Source of the DNA: RBG-13-51-18 sp963739395
GTDB lineage: Bacteria > Chloroflexota > Dehalococcoidia > Dehalococcoidales > RBG-16-60-22
DNA: 64,000 bases
Direction of reading: 5' to 3'
NCBI GenBank assembly: GCA_963739395.1
Contig: CAVUAE010000001.1
Location: forward strand, 248,001-312,000
Shown: piece after piece, positions 17,777 through 26,048 of the stretch
How positions within the stretch are numbered: position 1 is the first letter of the stretch
Layout: every line of letters begins with the position of its first letter
Translations under genes and position numbers: made by a program
The notes under the pieces: model-generated
The model's input: the letters and a program-made list of their open reading frames with translations, nothing else
Databases searched by the model: none
What the model was told of the DNA's origin: nothing

Positions 17777-18181
17777 TCATTGTTTGAAAACGAATTTCCT
17801 CATTAACAAAAACGAGATAACTGCCAGCGGTAAGGTTATAATAGCCTGGGCGACAAGATTGTTGAAATCATAAATCGCGAATACCCTCAAAAGGCCTACG
17901 TTTAATAGATAATTAATCAACGCAACTAAGAAAAATCGGAAAATCAACCAGTTATTCTTATTTTTAAATACAATAAGACCTTGTGCTTTGAAACTGAATA
18001 GGGTACCAAAGAACACCGCTAGCGTGATAGCTATCACATAACCGAGATTAAGTAATATAAAAATAGCAAAAATAGAGTAACCGACTAATGTGTTGACCGC
18101 TCCAACAAATAAAAAACGGAGAAACGTAATTGACCATAATCGGCGTATAATAGCTACAATTTTCTGAATAAAAACACACAC
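17777..18181 (-). CDS. GtrA-family membrane protein
   Basis: The 134-residue protein has four transmembrane helices and the GtrA pattern: FLRFLFVGAVNTLVGYSIF (first helix with Gly/Asn), FSFKAQGLIVFKN at the centre, ALINYLLNVGLLRVF, and a basic C-terminus (LMRKFVFKQ). GtrA proteins are thought to help flip polyprenyl-phosphate-linked sugars made by GtrB-like enzymes, one of which is encoded two genes downstream. Confidence 0.9.
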   Translation of the reverse strand: MCVFIQKIVAIIRRLWSITFLRFLFVGAVNTLVGYSIFAIFILLNLGYVIAITLAVFFGTLFSFKAQGLIVFKNKNNWLIFRFFLVALINYLLNVGLLRVFAIYDFNNLVAQAIITLPLAVISFLLMRKFVFKQ

Positions 18182-18261
18182 TTTAAGATAATTTCTTTTA
18201 TTAATGAAGTTTTTAAATCGTTTCAGCAGCGTAAAACATATTTTAAACTCAATATAAAAAC

Positions 18262-19161
18262 TTAGTTATGTTTTCTCTCTAACTCACTAAGTTGTTGCAT
18301 AACTATTCTGGCACCTTCATGGTCTGGCTTTAATTGAACTGCCCGTGTAAGGTCAGCATGCGCTTTTTTATAATTGCCCATAGTCAGATATAGGCTGCCT
18401 CGATTATAACACAACCAAAACTCCTCGAATCCCTTTTTCAGTGCTAGGTCATAATACTTTAACGCTTCCTCTTTGTTGCCTTCCATGTGTAGACTATAAG
18501 CATAAGAATAAATTGCATCAGGCTCGAGGTTTTCCAGGTTTTGGTTCAGTTTTAGTTCTTTAATAACTTCCTTGTATTTACCCTCGTTGAACATTTTCAG
18601 ATAATCCGGAGTATATGCTTGAGCCAACCCCGAGATATTCGATTCTGGATGGAAATTAACGTTGCATAGTGTTGAGCAATAGCGGTAGTCGTTGTTCTTA
18701 ATCAGTTCCCGCAGTTTGTTAATTGGTTCGCCGTTTAATATTCCTTCTATTGATTGATAATGCAAGTTACCCACGACGTAATTGGTTAAGGCACAACATG
18801 GCAGGACATCCCCGTTCGGTAGAATGACCAGCCCTTTCCATGGCATATCGCACCGCCGTTCTTTCACATTAAAACCCAGTGAATCGTGGATGATGACTTC
18901 TTTTACTTTAGCTTCTTTAACGTCTTTACCCAGACTCTGGAGGAACTGATGCTTTTCTTCCAGTACTTCCTTTTTATTGAAACTATCCCAGATGTTAAAG
19001 ACCAGTTTAGAGTTGGGCAAATTGCGGATGGCAATCGCCACGTATTCCTGGCAAAAGAATTTCATCTTAAGGACTAGATAAACCGCCTCTTCTATTCTAT
19101 TAAAATGCTTTTTATCCGTATCACATGGAATCTGGAACATTATATTAAGTCCATGTTTCAA
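18262..19161 (-). pseudogene. Broken radical SAM gene, C-terminal fragment: SPASM domain + TPR tail
   Basis: The fragment has a SPASM-type cysteine region (CDMPWKGLVILPNGDVLPCC, then YCSTLC) that would hold auxiliary Fe-S clusters, followed by TPR-like helices (about 215-299: AIYSYAYSLHMEGNKEEALK, then FEEFWLCYNRGSLYLTMGNY). The reading frame continues upstream without a start codon (KPLINVITQLINDD...) to the poly-A tract at 19237-19243. There it would join the N-terminal radical SAM fragment if one A were restored. The TPR tail closely resembles the C-terminus of the pyruvyltransferase at 21018-22661. The first Met is arbitrary, and no ribosome binding site of note precedes it. Confidence 0.8.
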
Positions 19162-19226
19162 TGCTAGTTTGGTAAATGGAACTAAATCATTTATAGTATC
19201 ATCATTGATAAGCTGTGTAATAACAT

Positions 19227-19730
19227 TTATAAGTGGTTTTTTTGTTTTTCATGTGCTTCTACTAATTTAAGGAAGTTGCCGTAGATTTTATCCCAATAAT
19301 ACTTCCCATTGCCTTTGGTTAATATTTTTGATGTAGTCGCTTCATTCGTGGCATCCAGACTGAAATTAACGATACAATTATTTTCGCAGGATAGCTTTAT
19401 CCATTCTTCATCGAATTCTAAACCATTGGTTACAGGATTGATTTTGATTTTAGGATACTTTTCCGCGATAAACTTTATATATTCCTTCATCCCCGGAATA
19501 ACGGTAATCTCTCCGCCTAGTACCCCCAATAGCTTAATGCGTGGATATAATGTTTTTAGCCCTTCATAAAGAATCTTGTCTGGCAGCCTATTGTCCGAAA
19601 ATGAATCTTGATAACAGAATTTATGTCTCATGTTGCACATTAGCGACGGCGTAATGCAAACGGACATATAGTGGTAATCATTTATGGTATTAGGTTCTCG
19701 TATTTTTATAGGTTTATTCAACCTAAACAC
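19227..19730 (-). pseudogene. Broken radical SAM gene, N-terminal fragment
   Basis: The 167 residues cover the first half of a radical SAM barrel: ITPSLMCNMRHKFCYQ, LLGVLGGEITVIPGM (Gly-Gly-Glu SAM motif), INPVTNG and IVNFSLDATNEATTS. The CX3CX2C cluster motif reads C-N-M-R-H-K-F-C: the middle cysteine is His (CAT). The frame then ends at a TAA 7 codons after a run of seven A. Restoring one A makes it continuous with the SPASM-TPR fragment, giving a protein of about 490 residues. Loss of a cluster ligand plus a frameshift argues for real decay rather than a sequencing slip alone. It is the first gene of the minus-strand arm. Confidence 0.8.
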
Positions 19731-19774
19731 CTTAAAAAATATATTCGAGTGAATGAACCGCGTTATTGATTGTT

Positions 19775-19803
19775 ATTATACTCTTGCCTTCGGGGCTTTA
19801 CAA
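19775..19803 (-). promoter_or_regulatory. Promoter of the minus-strand glycan arm
   Basis: On the minus strand -35 TTGTAA (19798-19803), a 17-bp spacer and a perfect -10 TATAAT (19775-19780) lie about 45 nt before the radical SAM start. It is back-to-back with the wecB promoter, with 14 bp between the two -35 boxes. Confidence 0.65.
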
Positions 19804-19817
19804 TCAAAAATATTAGC

Positions 19818-19846
19818 TTGACACATTACGCCAAGGAGAATACTAT
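19818..19846 (+). promoter_or_regulatory. Promoter of wecB and the plus-strand glycan arm
   Basis: A perfect -35 TTGACA (19818-19823), a 17-bp spacer and -10 TACTAT (19841-19846) predict a leader of only about 16 nt before the wecB ATG. Confidence 0.8.
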
Positions 19847-19868
19847 TTTAACATAAGAAAGATATGTT

Positions 19869-20993
19869 ATGGCGATAAAAATATTATCCATATTCGGTAC
19901 CCGACCTGAAGCAATTAAGTTAGCTCCGGTCATCAAAGAGTTGAAAGAGCATCCAGCCAAGCCAGTCTGTAAAGTTTGTGTCACCGGTCAACACCGGGAG
20001 ATGCTTGACCCATTCTTGAAACTTTTCGGCATTAAACAGGATTATGACCTTAACATTATGCAAAAAGACCAGTCTTTGTTCGACGTTACATGTAATGTCC
20101 TATCGGAGGTCAAAGAAATCTTACTGGCTGAACAGCCAGATATAGTTATTGTTCAGGGTGACACCACCTCTGCCTTCGTCTCCAGTCTGGCGGCTTTTTA
20201 TCTCAAGATCAAAGTTGCTCATGTAGAAGCAGGCTTACGTTCCGGAAACAAATACAATCCCTTCCCTGAAGAAATCAACCGGAAATTTGTCGACCATTTA
20301 GCGGATTGGCATTTTGCGCCCACGGAAACCTCCAGACAGCACTTGTTAAAAGAGGGTATCACAGATAAGACAATTTATGTTACCGGCAATACTGTAATTG
20401 ACGCATTGTTCATGATACTGGAACACACGAAGGGGGAAAACCTTCTTAATAATTTGTCGTTTGAACCTGGAAACAAATTGATACTGGTCACCGCACACCG
20501 GCGTGAGAGTTTTGGAGAAGATATCCGCAATATCTGCAATGCTTTACACCGCATCTCCGAGTATAATCATGATATTGAGATTATCTACCCTGTGCATCTT
20601 AACCCCAATATCCAAAAACCGGTAAATCAAATTCTTGGTGGACTTGCAAGAGTGCATCTGATTGAGCCACTAGATTATATATCATTCATCCATTTGATGA
20701 ATAAATCCTATCTAATATTAACCGACTCTGGCGGAATTCAAGAGGAGGCGCCTTCCTTAGGGAAACCGGTCCTGGTAATGAGAAATACCACTGAAAGACC
20801 CGAGGTTATCGAAGCCGGTGCTGCTAAGTTGGTAGGCACTGATACTGCCAAAATTATTAAAGAGACCCAGAAATTATTGGATAATTCAAAAGAATATAAC
20901 TCAATGTGCCACTCAACTAATCCTTATGGTGATGGTAAAGCCGCCCAGAGAATTGTCAAAATACTTATCGAAGGAGCCCGTCAATCTTCTTAA
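19869..20993 (+). CDS. wecB: UDP-N-acetylglucosamine 2-epimerase (non-hydrolysing)
   Basis: The 374-residue protein carries all family landmarks: FGTRPEAIKLAPVI, CVTGQHREMLD, VQGDTTSAF (catalytic Asp), HVEAGLRS and NPFPEEINRK (catalytic Glu residues), VTAHRRESFG (catalytic His) and LTDSGGIQEEAPSLGKPVLV. It interconverts UDP-GlcNAc and UDP-ManNAc in the cytoplasm, feeding ManNAc or ManNAcA into surface glycans. Length matches E. coli WecB. It heads the plus-strand arm behind a strong promoter. No obvious UDP-ManNAc dehydrogenase (WecC) is present in the window. Confidence 0.97.
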   Translation: MAIKILSIFGTRPEAIKLAPVIKELKEHPAKPVCKVCVTGQHREMLDPFLKLFGIKQDYDLNIMQKDQSLFDVTCNVLSEVKEILLAEQPDIVIVQGDTTSAFVSSLAAFYLKIKVAHVEAGLRSGNKYNPFPEEINRKFVDHLADWHFAPTETSRQHLLKEGITDKTIYVTGNTVIDALFMILEHTKGENLLNNLSFEPGNKLILVTAHRRESFGEDIRNICNALHRISEYNHDIEIIYPVHLNPNIQKPVNQILGGLARVHLIEPLDYISFIHLMNKSYLILTDSGGIQEEAPSLGKPVLVMRNTTERPEVIEAGAAKLVGTDTAKIIKETQKLLDNSKEYNSMCHSTNPYGDGKAAQRIVKILIEGARQSS

Positions 20994-21017
20994 AAAAGGC
21001 TCCAAGTAAAGAACAAA

Positions 21018-22661
21018 ATGGTTAAAAGTTCTGTAAAAAATGTACTTATTGTAGGCTATTTTGGCTACAATCTTATCGGGGATGAAGCCATCCTCGAAGC
21101 GATGCTTAGTGACCTAAGGAAATTGGTTTCTAATATTCATTTCTATGTTACTTCGCAAGCTCCACAAGAAACTAAAACCACTTATAATGTTGAAGCGATA
21201 CCAATCTGTAACACCAAGGTAATCATCGACGTTATACCGAAATGCGACTTAGTCATTGTGGGGGGAGGTGGAATATTTAACGAGTATGCTAAATGGCATG
21301 GTGAAGAATTCTTACGTTTGAACCAGGATTTCAACGTATTTTGCGCCAGTATCCCAATTCTGGCAGCGATATACGGGAAACCTTGTATGATTTATGCCGT
21401 AGGCGTTGAACCTCTATATTCTCCAATCGCCCGGGAACATGTCGGTAATGCTTTTGCTGTTGCATCAATGGCAACGGTACGAGATAGTGGTTCACGTAAA
21501 GTTTTAGAGTCAACGCCTGCCCCTATTCAGAAAATTGAGGTTACCGCTGACCCATGCTTTCGTTTACCTAACGCTCGTCTGACCGCTTTAAAACTGTTAG
21601 CAAAGCATGGCGTTAAATTTGAAGGAAATTTTATAGGGGTTCAGCTACGGCATTGGAACCCGGGTATCCAGAATCTTAAGGCTGACCCTAATAAATGGGA
21701 GAATGAAGTAGCCCAGTCGCTGGATGCTTTTGTTACTAGTAAAGGTATGAATGTAGTTTTTCTTCCATTCCAACAATCAAATTTGTGGGCTTTTTCGGAT
21801 GATCGACCTGTCTTAAAAAGAGTTCAGAACCAAATGCGACATAAACAAAAAACCTACATGTTGAAAGAGGAGCTAAAGCCCGGCGAGATATCTTCAATAA
21901 TCGCAGGATGTGACTTGGTTCTAGCGATGAGATTTCACTCTGTGATACTCTCTGTAAAAAATACTGTGCCCTGTGTAGCTATTGCTTATAGTCTTAAAGT
22001 GAAAACAGCTATGGAAAGTAGCGGACTTGGTAAATTTGCTTTAGGTCTCGATGAGCTAACAGTTAAAAATTTAACCGATATTCTTGAAAAGTGTTATAAA
22101 GAACGCGAAACTTTACGGAACAATCTAAAGACGGTATCTGATAAAATGTCCCGTTTGGCTTTAAGAAATGCTGAAATAGCGGTGGATTTATTGAAAAACA
22201 ACAAAGCTGTTTCGCCGTTGACCGGACGGTTTAATGAGATAATGCCGCGATTACTTACCAAACAGACAGGATTACTAGTTAATACTGAAGCCGAATTACT
22301 AGAATTTAAACATATCAGTAACATCATTAATGAGCTAATTAGAACGCTAATTCAAGAAAGCCAACAATATGAATTAATGGAAAAAACATTACGCGCTCTG
22401 CTGGAAGTGAATCCTAATAACCCGGAATGGCATTATTTATACGCCTTTTGCTTGCATATACAAAAAAAGGAATTAGAAGATGCCCTTAAACATTATAACA
22501 TCGCTTTAGAACAAGGTTTTTCCGAGTTTTGGGTTCGTTTTAACCGTAGCGATTTGTATCTTTATATGGGTAAACTCAAGGAGGCGCGTGCTGATATCAA
22601 ACGCGCTTTAAAATTAAACTCAGAGCATCCTGGAATTAGAGAATTAAATGAGCGTATATAG
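21018..22661 (+). CDS. Polysaccharide pyruvyl transferase-family protein with C-terminal TPR tail
   Basis: The 547-residue protein has a CsaB/PssM-type domain at 1-375: VLIVGYFGYNLIGDEAILEAML, LVIVGGGGIFNEYAK, MIYAVGVEPL, CDLVLAMRFHSVILSV, PCVAIAYSLK. The family transfers pyruvyl groups to sugars or resembles GT-B transferases. After a linker there is a TPR region (about 445-547: EWHYLYAFCLHIQKKELEDA, FSEFWVRFNRSDLYLYMGKL) strikingly like the tail of the radical SAM/SPASM gene across the divergent promoter. It lies 24 nt after wecB, so they are likely co-transcribed. Confidence 0.87.
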   Translation: MVKSSVKNVLIVGYFGYNLIGDEAILEAMLSDLRKLVSNIHFYVTSQAPQETKTTYNVEAIPICNTKVIIDVIPKCDLVIVGGGGIFNEYAKWHGEEFLRLNQDFNVFCASIPILAAIYGKPCMIYAVGVEPLYSPIAREHVGNAFAVASMATVRDSGSRKVLESTPAPIQKIEVTADPCFRLPNARLTALKLLAKHGVKFEGNFIGVQLRHWNPGIQNLKADPNKWENEVAQSLDAFVTSKGMNVVFLPFQQSNLWAFSDDRPVLKRVQNQMRHKQKTYMLKEELKPGEISSIIAGCDLVLAMRFHSVILSVKNTVPCVAIAYSLKVKTAMESSGLGKFALGLDELTVKNLTDILEKCYKERETLRNNLKTVSDKMSRLALRNAEIAVDLLKNNKAVSPLTGRFNEIMPRLLTKQTGLLVNTEAELLEFKHISNIINELIRTLIQESQQYELMEKTLRALLEVNPNNPEWHYLYAFCLHIQKKELEDALKHYNIALEQGFSEFWVRFNRSDLYLYMGKLKEARADIKRALKLNSEHPGIRELNERI

Positions 22662-22723
22662 TTATCTGATTGCATGTATAAGGTTCTAAAAACCTAATAA
22701 TATATACTCAATATATAACCACA

Positions 22724-22748
22724 TACAATATCTCCTACCTATATTGTA
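22724..22748. repeat. Inverted repeat overlapping a promoter (candidate operator)
   Basis: TACAATAT (22724-22731) and ATATTGTA (22741-22748) form a perfect 8-bp inverted repeat with a 9-nt spacer. The right half overlaps the -35 box of the predicted promoter at 22744-22772. It could be an operator for a dimeric regulator or simply an AT-rich hairpin. Confidence 0.45.
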
Positions 22749-22772
22749 GAAAACATGATTTCGCACTATAAT
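22744..22772 (+). promoter_or_regulatory. Possible promoter of the FkbM methyltransferase gene
   Basis: -35 TTGTAG (22744-22749), a 17-bp spacer and a perfect TATAAT (22767-22772) lie 49 nt before the ATG, in a 160-bp gap after the pyruvyltransferase gene. Confidence 0.5.
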
Positions 22773-22821
22773 TAAACAAATTGTACAGCTGTTACTAATT
22801 TATGAATATAGGCTTAACAGT

Positions 22822-24123
22822 ATGAATAAAGAATATCCACCGACAATTTACGGTAAAGAAATTCTTATAGAGGTGCCTATTCAACTCTGTATTAAAGACT
22901 TTCTTAGAGAAGGCGGCTGCGCCTTCGATGCTGGAGCAAACATTGGTGCACTCTCTATTGCTATGTCCAGAATAGTCGGCCCTAAGGGAAAGGTTTTTTC
23001 TTTCGAGCCTAATCCCTTTACACTACCTAGAATAAAAAGGGATTTAGACGTCAACAAATGTAACAATGTAATGGTCGTGCCTAAAGCTGTTTGGTCAGAA
23101 TCTCACAAGCTCTTGCCGTTCTATTGTGAAGACAGTTATTACGCTGCGGGTTCTAGGTTGTTTTATAATATTGAAAAATCAACGAAAGTACAAGCTGAAT
23201 CAATAACAATTGATGACTTCTGCTCTGAACAAAATGTAATACCAGACGTTATCAAACTAGATGTCGAAGGAGTTGAGTATCAAACACTCCTAGGGTCAAC
23301 CCGTATTATAAATGAACATGCACCAGTTATTATTTTGGAGTATCGCCCTTCATGTCCGATAGAAGAAGACCCTGTTGTTTATTTATATACTTTAGGTTAC
23401 AAGTTCATAGACACCAATAATTATGAACAAGTCCAACGAAAGTATTACTACGCTCGTTACTCCAAGCCTCTTACTTTTAATGTCCTGGCAATACCTGCAA
23501 AAAAATGGAAAGACTGTCCATACGATTCAATTTCATTACGGCACATAGCAACTATAGATAGTTCTAACTCTAAATTTGATAACAACTCGCCTGCTCCGCT
23601 ATCACATCAACCAATTCGTCTCAACCCCGGACGTTATATGGCTATCTTTGATTTCGATGGGCCGGATGCGATGACTGGGAACCTATCAGTCACATCTAAT
23701 AATGGTATATTAATAATGTATGAGGCAAAAATGGACCTTTTAAAAACTCATGCTTGCGCCAACATGGTATTCCAGCTTGATACACCCCAGGATATACAAT
23801 GCCAACTAATTAATAATACCGAAGGAAAATTTATATTCAGAAGTATAAACATTAAGGAAATAATCTTGGGATTCAATGAGGTTAAATCTTCCATAACTAA
23901 AATTAATACGACTTATAAAGACGAAACAAAACTAAATCATAGCCATGACCAGAGTATGGTTGGAAGGGTTCACTTTTATGATCTGAGGCATAAACTAGAT
24001 ACGGTCTACCTTAAGAGTCGGAAATGGGCAATAAATAACTTGAGAGATAAAAGACCTAAAATCTGGAATCTGGCCAAATGGCTATCTAAATTGTATTGGA
24101 AAATACGCAGGTTGTTGGGTTGA
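22822..24123 (+). CDS. FkbM-family methyltransferase with an extra C-terminal domain
   Basis: Residues about 30-200 of 433 form the FkbM methyltransferase: AFDAGANIGALSIAMSRIVG (motif I), VFSFEPNPFTL, ITIDDFC, VIKLDVEGVEYQTLLG (the family signature with the acidic SAM ligand region). The second half is unusual: about 265-355 reads like a beta-sandwich (LNPGRYMAIFDFDG, FQLDTPQDIQCQLINN), and a strongly basic tail (about 375-433) follows. The family O-methylates sugars or polyketides; here a glycan substrate is likely. The extra domain may bind the glycan or a partner. Confidence 0.85.
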   Translation: MNKEYPPTIYGKEILIEVPIQLCIKDFLREGGCAFDAGANIGALSIAMSRIVGPKGKVFSFEPNPFTLPRIKRDLDVNKCNNVMVVPKAVWSESHKLLPFYCEDSYYAAGSRLFYNIEKSTKVQAESITIDDFCSEQNVIPDVIKLDVEGVEYQTLLGSTRIINEHAPVIILEYRPSCPIEEDPVVYLYTLGYKFIDTNNYEQVQRKYYYARYSKPLTFNVLAIPAKKWKDCPYDSISLRHIATIDSSNSKFDNNSPAPLSHQPIRLNPGRYMAIFDFDGPDAMTGNLSVTSNNGILIMYEAKMDLLKTHACANMVFQLDTPQDIQCQLINNTEGKFIFRSINIKEIILGFNEVKSSITKINTTYKDETKLNHSHDQSMVGRVHFYDLRHKLDTVYLKSRKWAINNLRDKRPKIWNLAKWLSKLYWKIRRLLG

Positions 24124-24171
24124 TGAATATCGGAGGACGTTAAAAAAGTTGATAAAAAGGGATGAGAAATT

Positions 24172-25110
24172 ATGGCAGTTAAAATATTGGTAACTGGCGG
24201 CGCTGGATACATTGGTGCAATCCTAGTTCCTGCGTTACTCGCCGAAGGCTACGAGGTTACCGTTCTTGATAACTTTATGTACAGCCAATCCAGCCTGTTC
24301 GATTGCTGTATCAACGAGCATTTTTCAGTTATCCGCGGGGATTGCCGGAATGAAAAAATTCTGCGCCAGGCATTAACGAAGATTGACATAATTCTACCGC
24401 TAGCAGCAATCGTCGGTGCGCCTGCCTGCGAAATGGACCACAATGCCGCCACATCGACTAACCTGGAAGCCATGAAACTGCTGCTTTCCCTAAGAAATAA
24501 ATCCCAGTGGATTGTTTTTCCCTGCACCAATAGCGGCTACGGCATTGGCGAAAAAGACAAATTTTGCACGGAAGAAACCCCTTTACGCCCTATTACTCTT
24601 TATGGCAGAACGAAGGTAGAGGCAGAAAAGCTTCTTCTGGAAGCCAGGAATGCTATCTCATTACGTTTGGCGACGGTCTTTGGGGTATCGCCGCGCATGC
24701 GTCTCGACCTGCTGGTCAACGACTTCGTCTACCGTGCGGTGACCGATGGTTATCTCGTCGTCTTCCAGGGTCATTTCAAACGGAACTATATCCACATTCG
24801 TGATGTCGCCCGCGCCTTCATACACGCTATTAAAAATTTTGAAAAGATGAAAAACGAGCCATATAACGTTGGTTTGAGTGAAGCGAACCTATCTAAGTTA
24901 GAATTATGCGCGAAAATAAAAGAGCAGATACCAAACTTGGTTTATATGGAGTCTGCGGTTGGTGAAGACCCTGATAAACGCGACTACATAATCTCTAATG
25001 AAAAGATCGAAAAGACCTGTTTTAAACCGAAATATTCGCTGGAAGTAGGCATTAAAGAGCTCATCAAGGGATACATGATATTACGGAACAAGCAGTACTC
25101 TAATGCTTAA
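24172..25110 (+). CDS. NAD-dependent epimerase/dehydratase
   Basis: The 312-residue protein starts KILVTGGAGYIGAILVPALL, has a Thr-Asn-Ser active-site stretch (FPCTNSGYGIG) and YGRTKVEAEKLLL (Tyr-X3-Lys). The substrate half has NYIHIRDVARAFIHAI. It is an extended SDR acting on a nucleotide sugar. It lies 48 nt after the FkbM gene with a weak GATGAG site. The base composition of the first half is more G+C-rich than its neighbours, suggesting a separate origin. Confidence 0.87.
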   Translation: MAVKILVTGGAGYIGAILVPALLAEGYEVTVLDNFMYSQSSLFDCCINEHFSVIRGDCRNEKILRQALTKIDIILPLAAIVGAPACEMDHNAATSTNLEAMKLLLSLRNKSQWIVFPCTNSGYGIGEKDKFCTEETPLRPITLYGRTKVEAEKLLLEARNAISLRLATVFGVSPRMRLDLLVNDFVYRAVTDGYLVVFQGHFKRNYIHIRDVARAFIHAIKNFEKMKNEPYNVGLSEANLSKLELCAKIKEQIPNLVYMESAVGEDPDKRDYIISNEKIEKTCFKPKYSLEVGIKELIKGYMILRNKQYSNA

Positions 25111-25160
25111 AAAGGCTGATTCGTGAACTATTTAAGTAATAGAGAAAAACATGGTGTTTT

Positions 25161-26015
25161 ATGTTAGCTTGTCCTATATGCAGAAGTAAAAAACTTCATA
25201 TATTTTACAGGAAGACCAATAACCTTTTTATATGTTCGTCTTGCAGACATATCTTCTGGGATAAAATCCTAAATAAGAATGAACTAGAGGATTTTTATAC
25301 AAATAAATACAATCCTCTTCATAATCAAATAGATATCCAGACAACCAATAGGGATTATTATATTTCACATATAAATGCACTAGTGAATTACAGAAATATA
25401 GTAAGAAAACACGCGACAATTATGGATTATGGCTGTTCATTCCCTATATTAGCCATCGAGGCAAACAGGCAGGGGTTTAAGAATGTTATTGGTGTTGAAC
25501 TGGATAAGAATTGCATTCAATATGGTATAGAAAACGGCATACAGATGATTACTCCAGATGATGTTTCCCATTCTATTAAAAATGGATCTATAGATATCGT
25601 GCGTTTTTCCCATATTTTAGAGCATATTATTGAGCTGGTGGAAACTTTAAAGACCATTGTCAAAAAGATGAAACATCATGGTCTTATATATATTACTCAA
25701 CCCAATTTTCCTGTGTTTCAGGTCAAAGAGATGACTACTAGTATAAAGGATTCTGTGTACCCTGAGCATTTGCACTTTTTTTCACCGTTATCATTGGTCA
25801 CTTTGGTATCCCGGTGTGGTCTTTTGATAAAAAAGTTCTTCACTCATCAAAATGCCGATGATGTATTAAAAAGATACGCCCTTGATATTGATTTTAACAA
25901 AGCCGCAAAAGAGTTAAGTAGGCTGTCTGATCTAGGCGATATAGGTTACGGGTTAAACGCAAATTACCCTGTGTATTGTGGTGAGAATTCCATATTATAT
26001 GCAGAATTAGGTTAA
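25161..26015 (+). CDS. Class I methyltransferase with N-terminal zinc ribbon
   Basis: The 284-residue protein begins with a four-cysteine zinc ribbon (CPICRSKKL, then CSSCRHIFW), as seen in sugar C- or O-methyltransferases of the methyltransferase-11/13 group. The SAM-binding part follows: IMDYGCSFPILAIEA as motif I and SIDIVRFSHILEHIIE as motif II. The C-terminal part (about 190-284) contains PEHLHFFSPLSLVTLV. It probably modifies a nucleotide sugar or glycan made by the surrounding genes. Confidence 0.85.
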   Translation: MLACPICRSKKLHIFYRKTNNLFICSSCRHIFWDKILNKNELEDFYTNKYNPLHNQIDIQTTNRDYYISHINALVNYRNIVRKHATIMDYGCSFPILAIEANRQGFKNVIGVELDKNCIQYGIENGIQMITPDDVSHSIKNGSIDIVRFSHILEHIIELVETLKTIVKKMKHHGLIYITQPNFPVFQVKEMTTSIKDSVYPEHLHFFSPLSLVTLVSRCGLLIKKFFTHQNADDVLKRYALDIDFNKAAKELSRLSDLGDIGYGLNANYPVYCGENSILYAELG

Positions 26016-26048
26016 CTTATTAATGTTAAGGTATAATTGTCATAAAAT

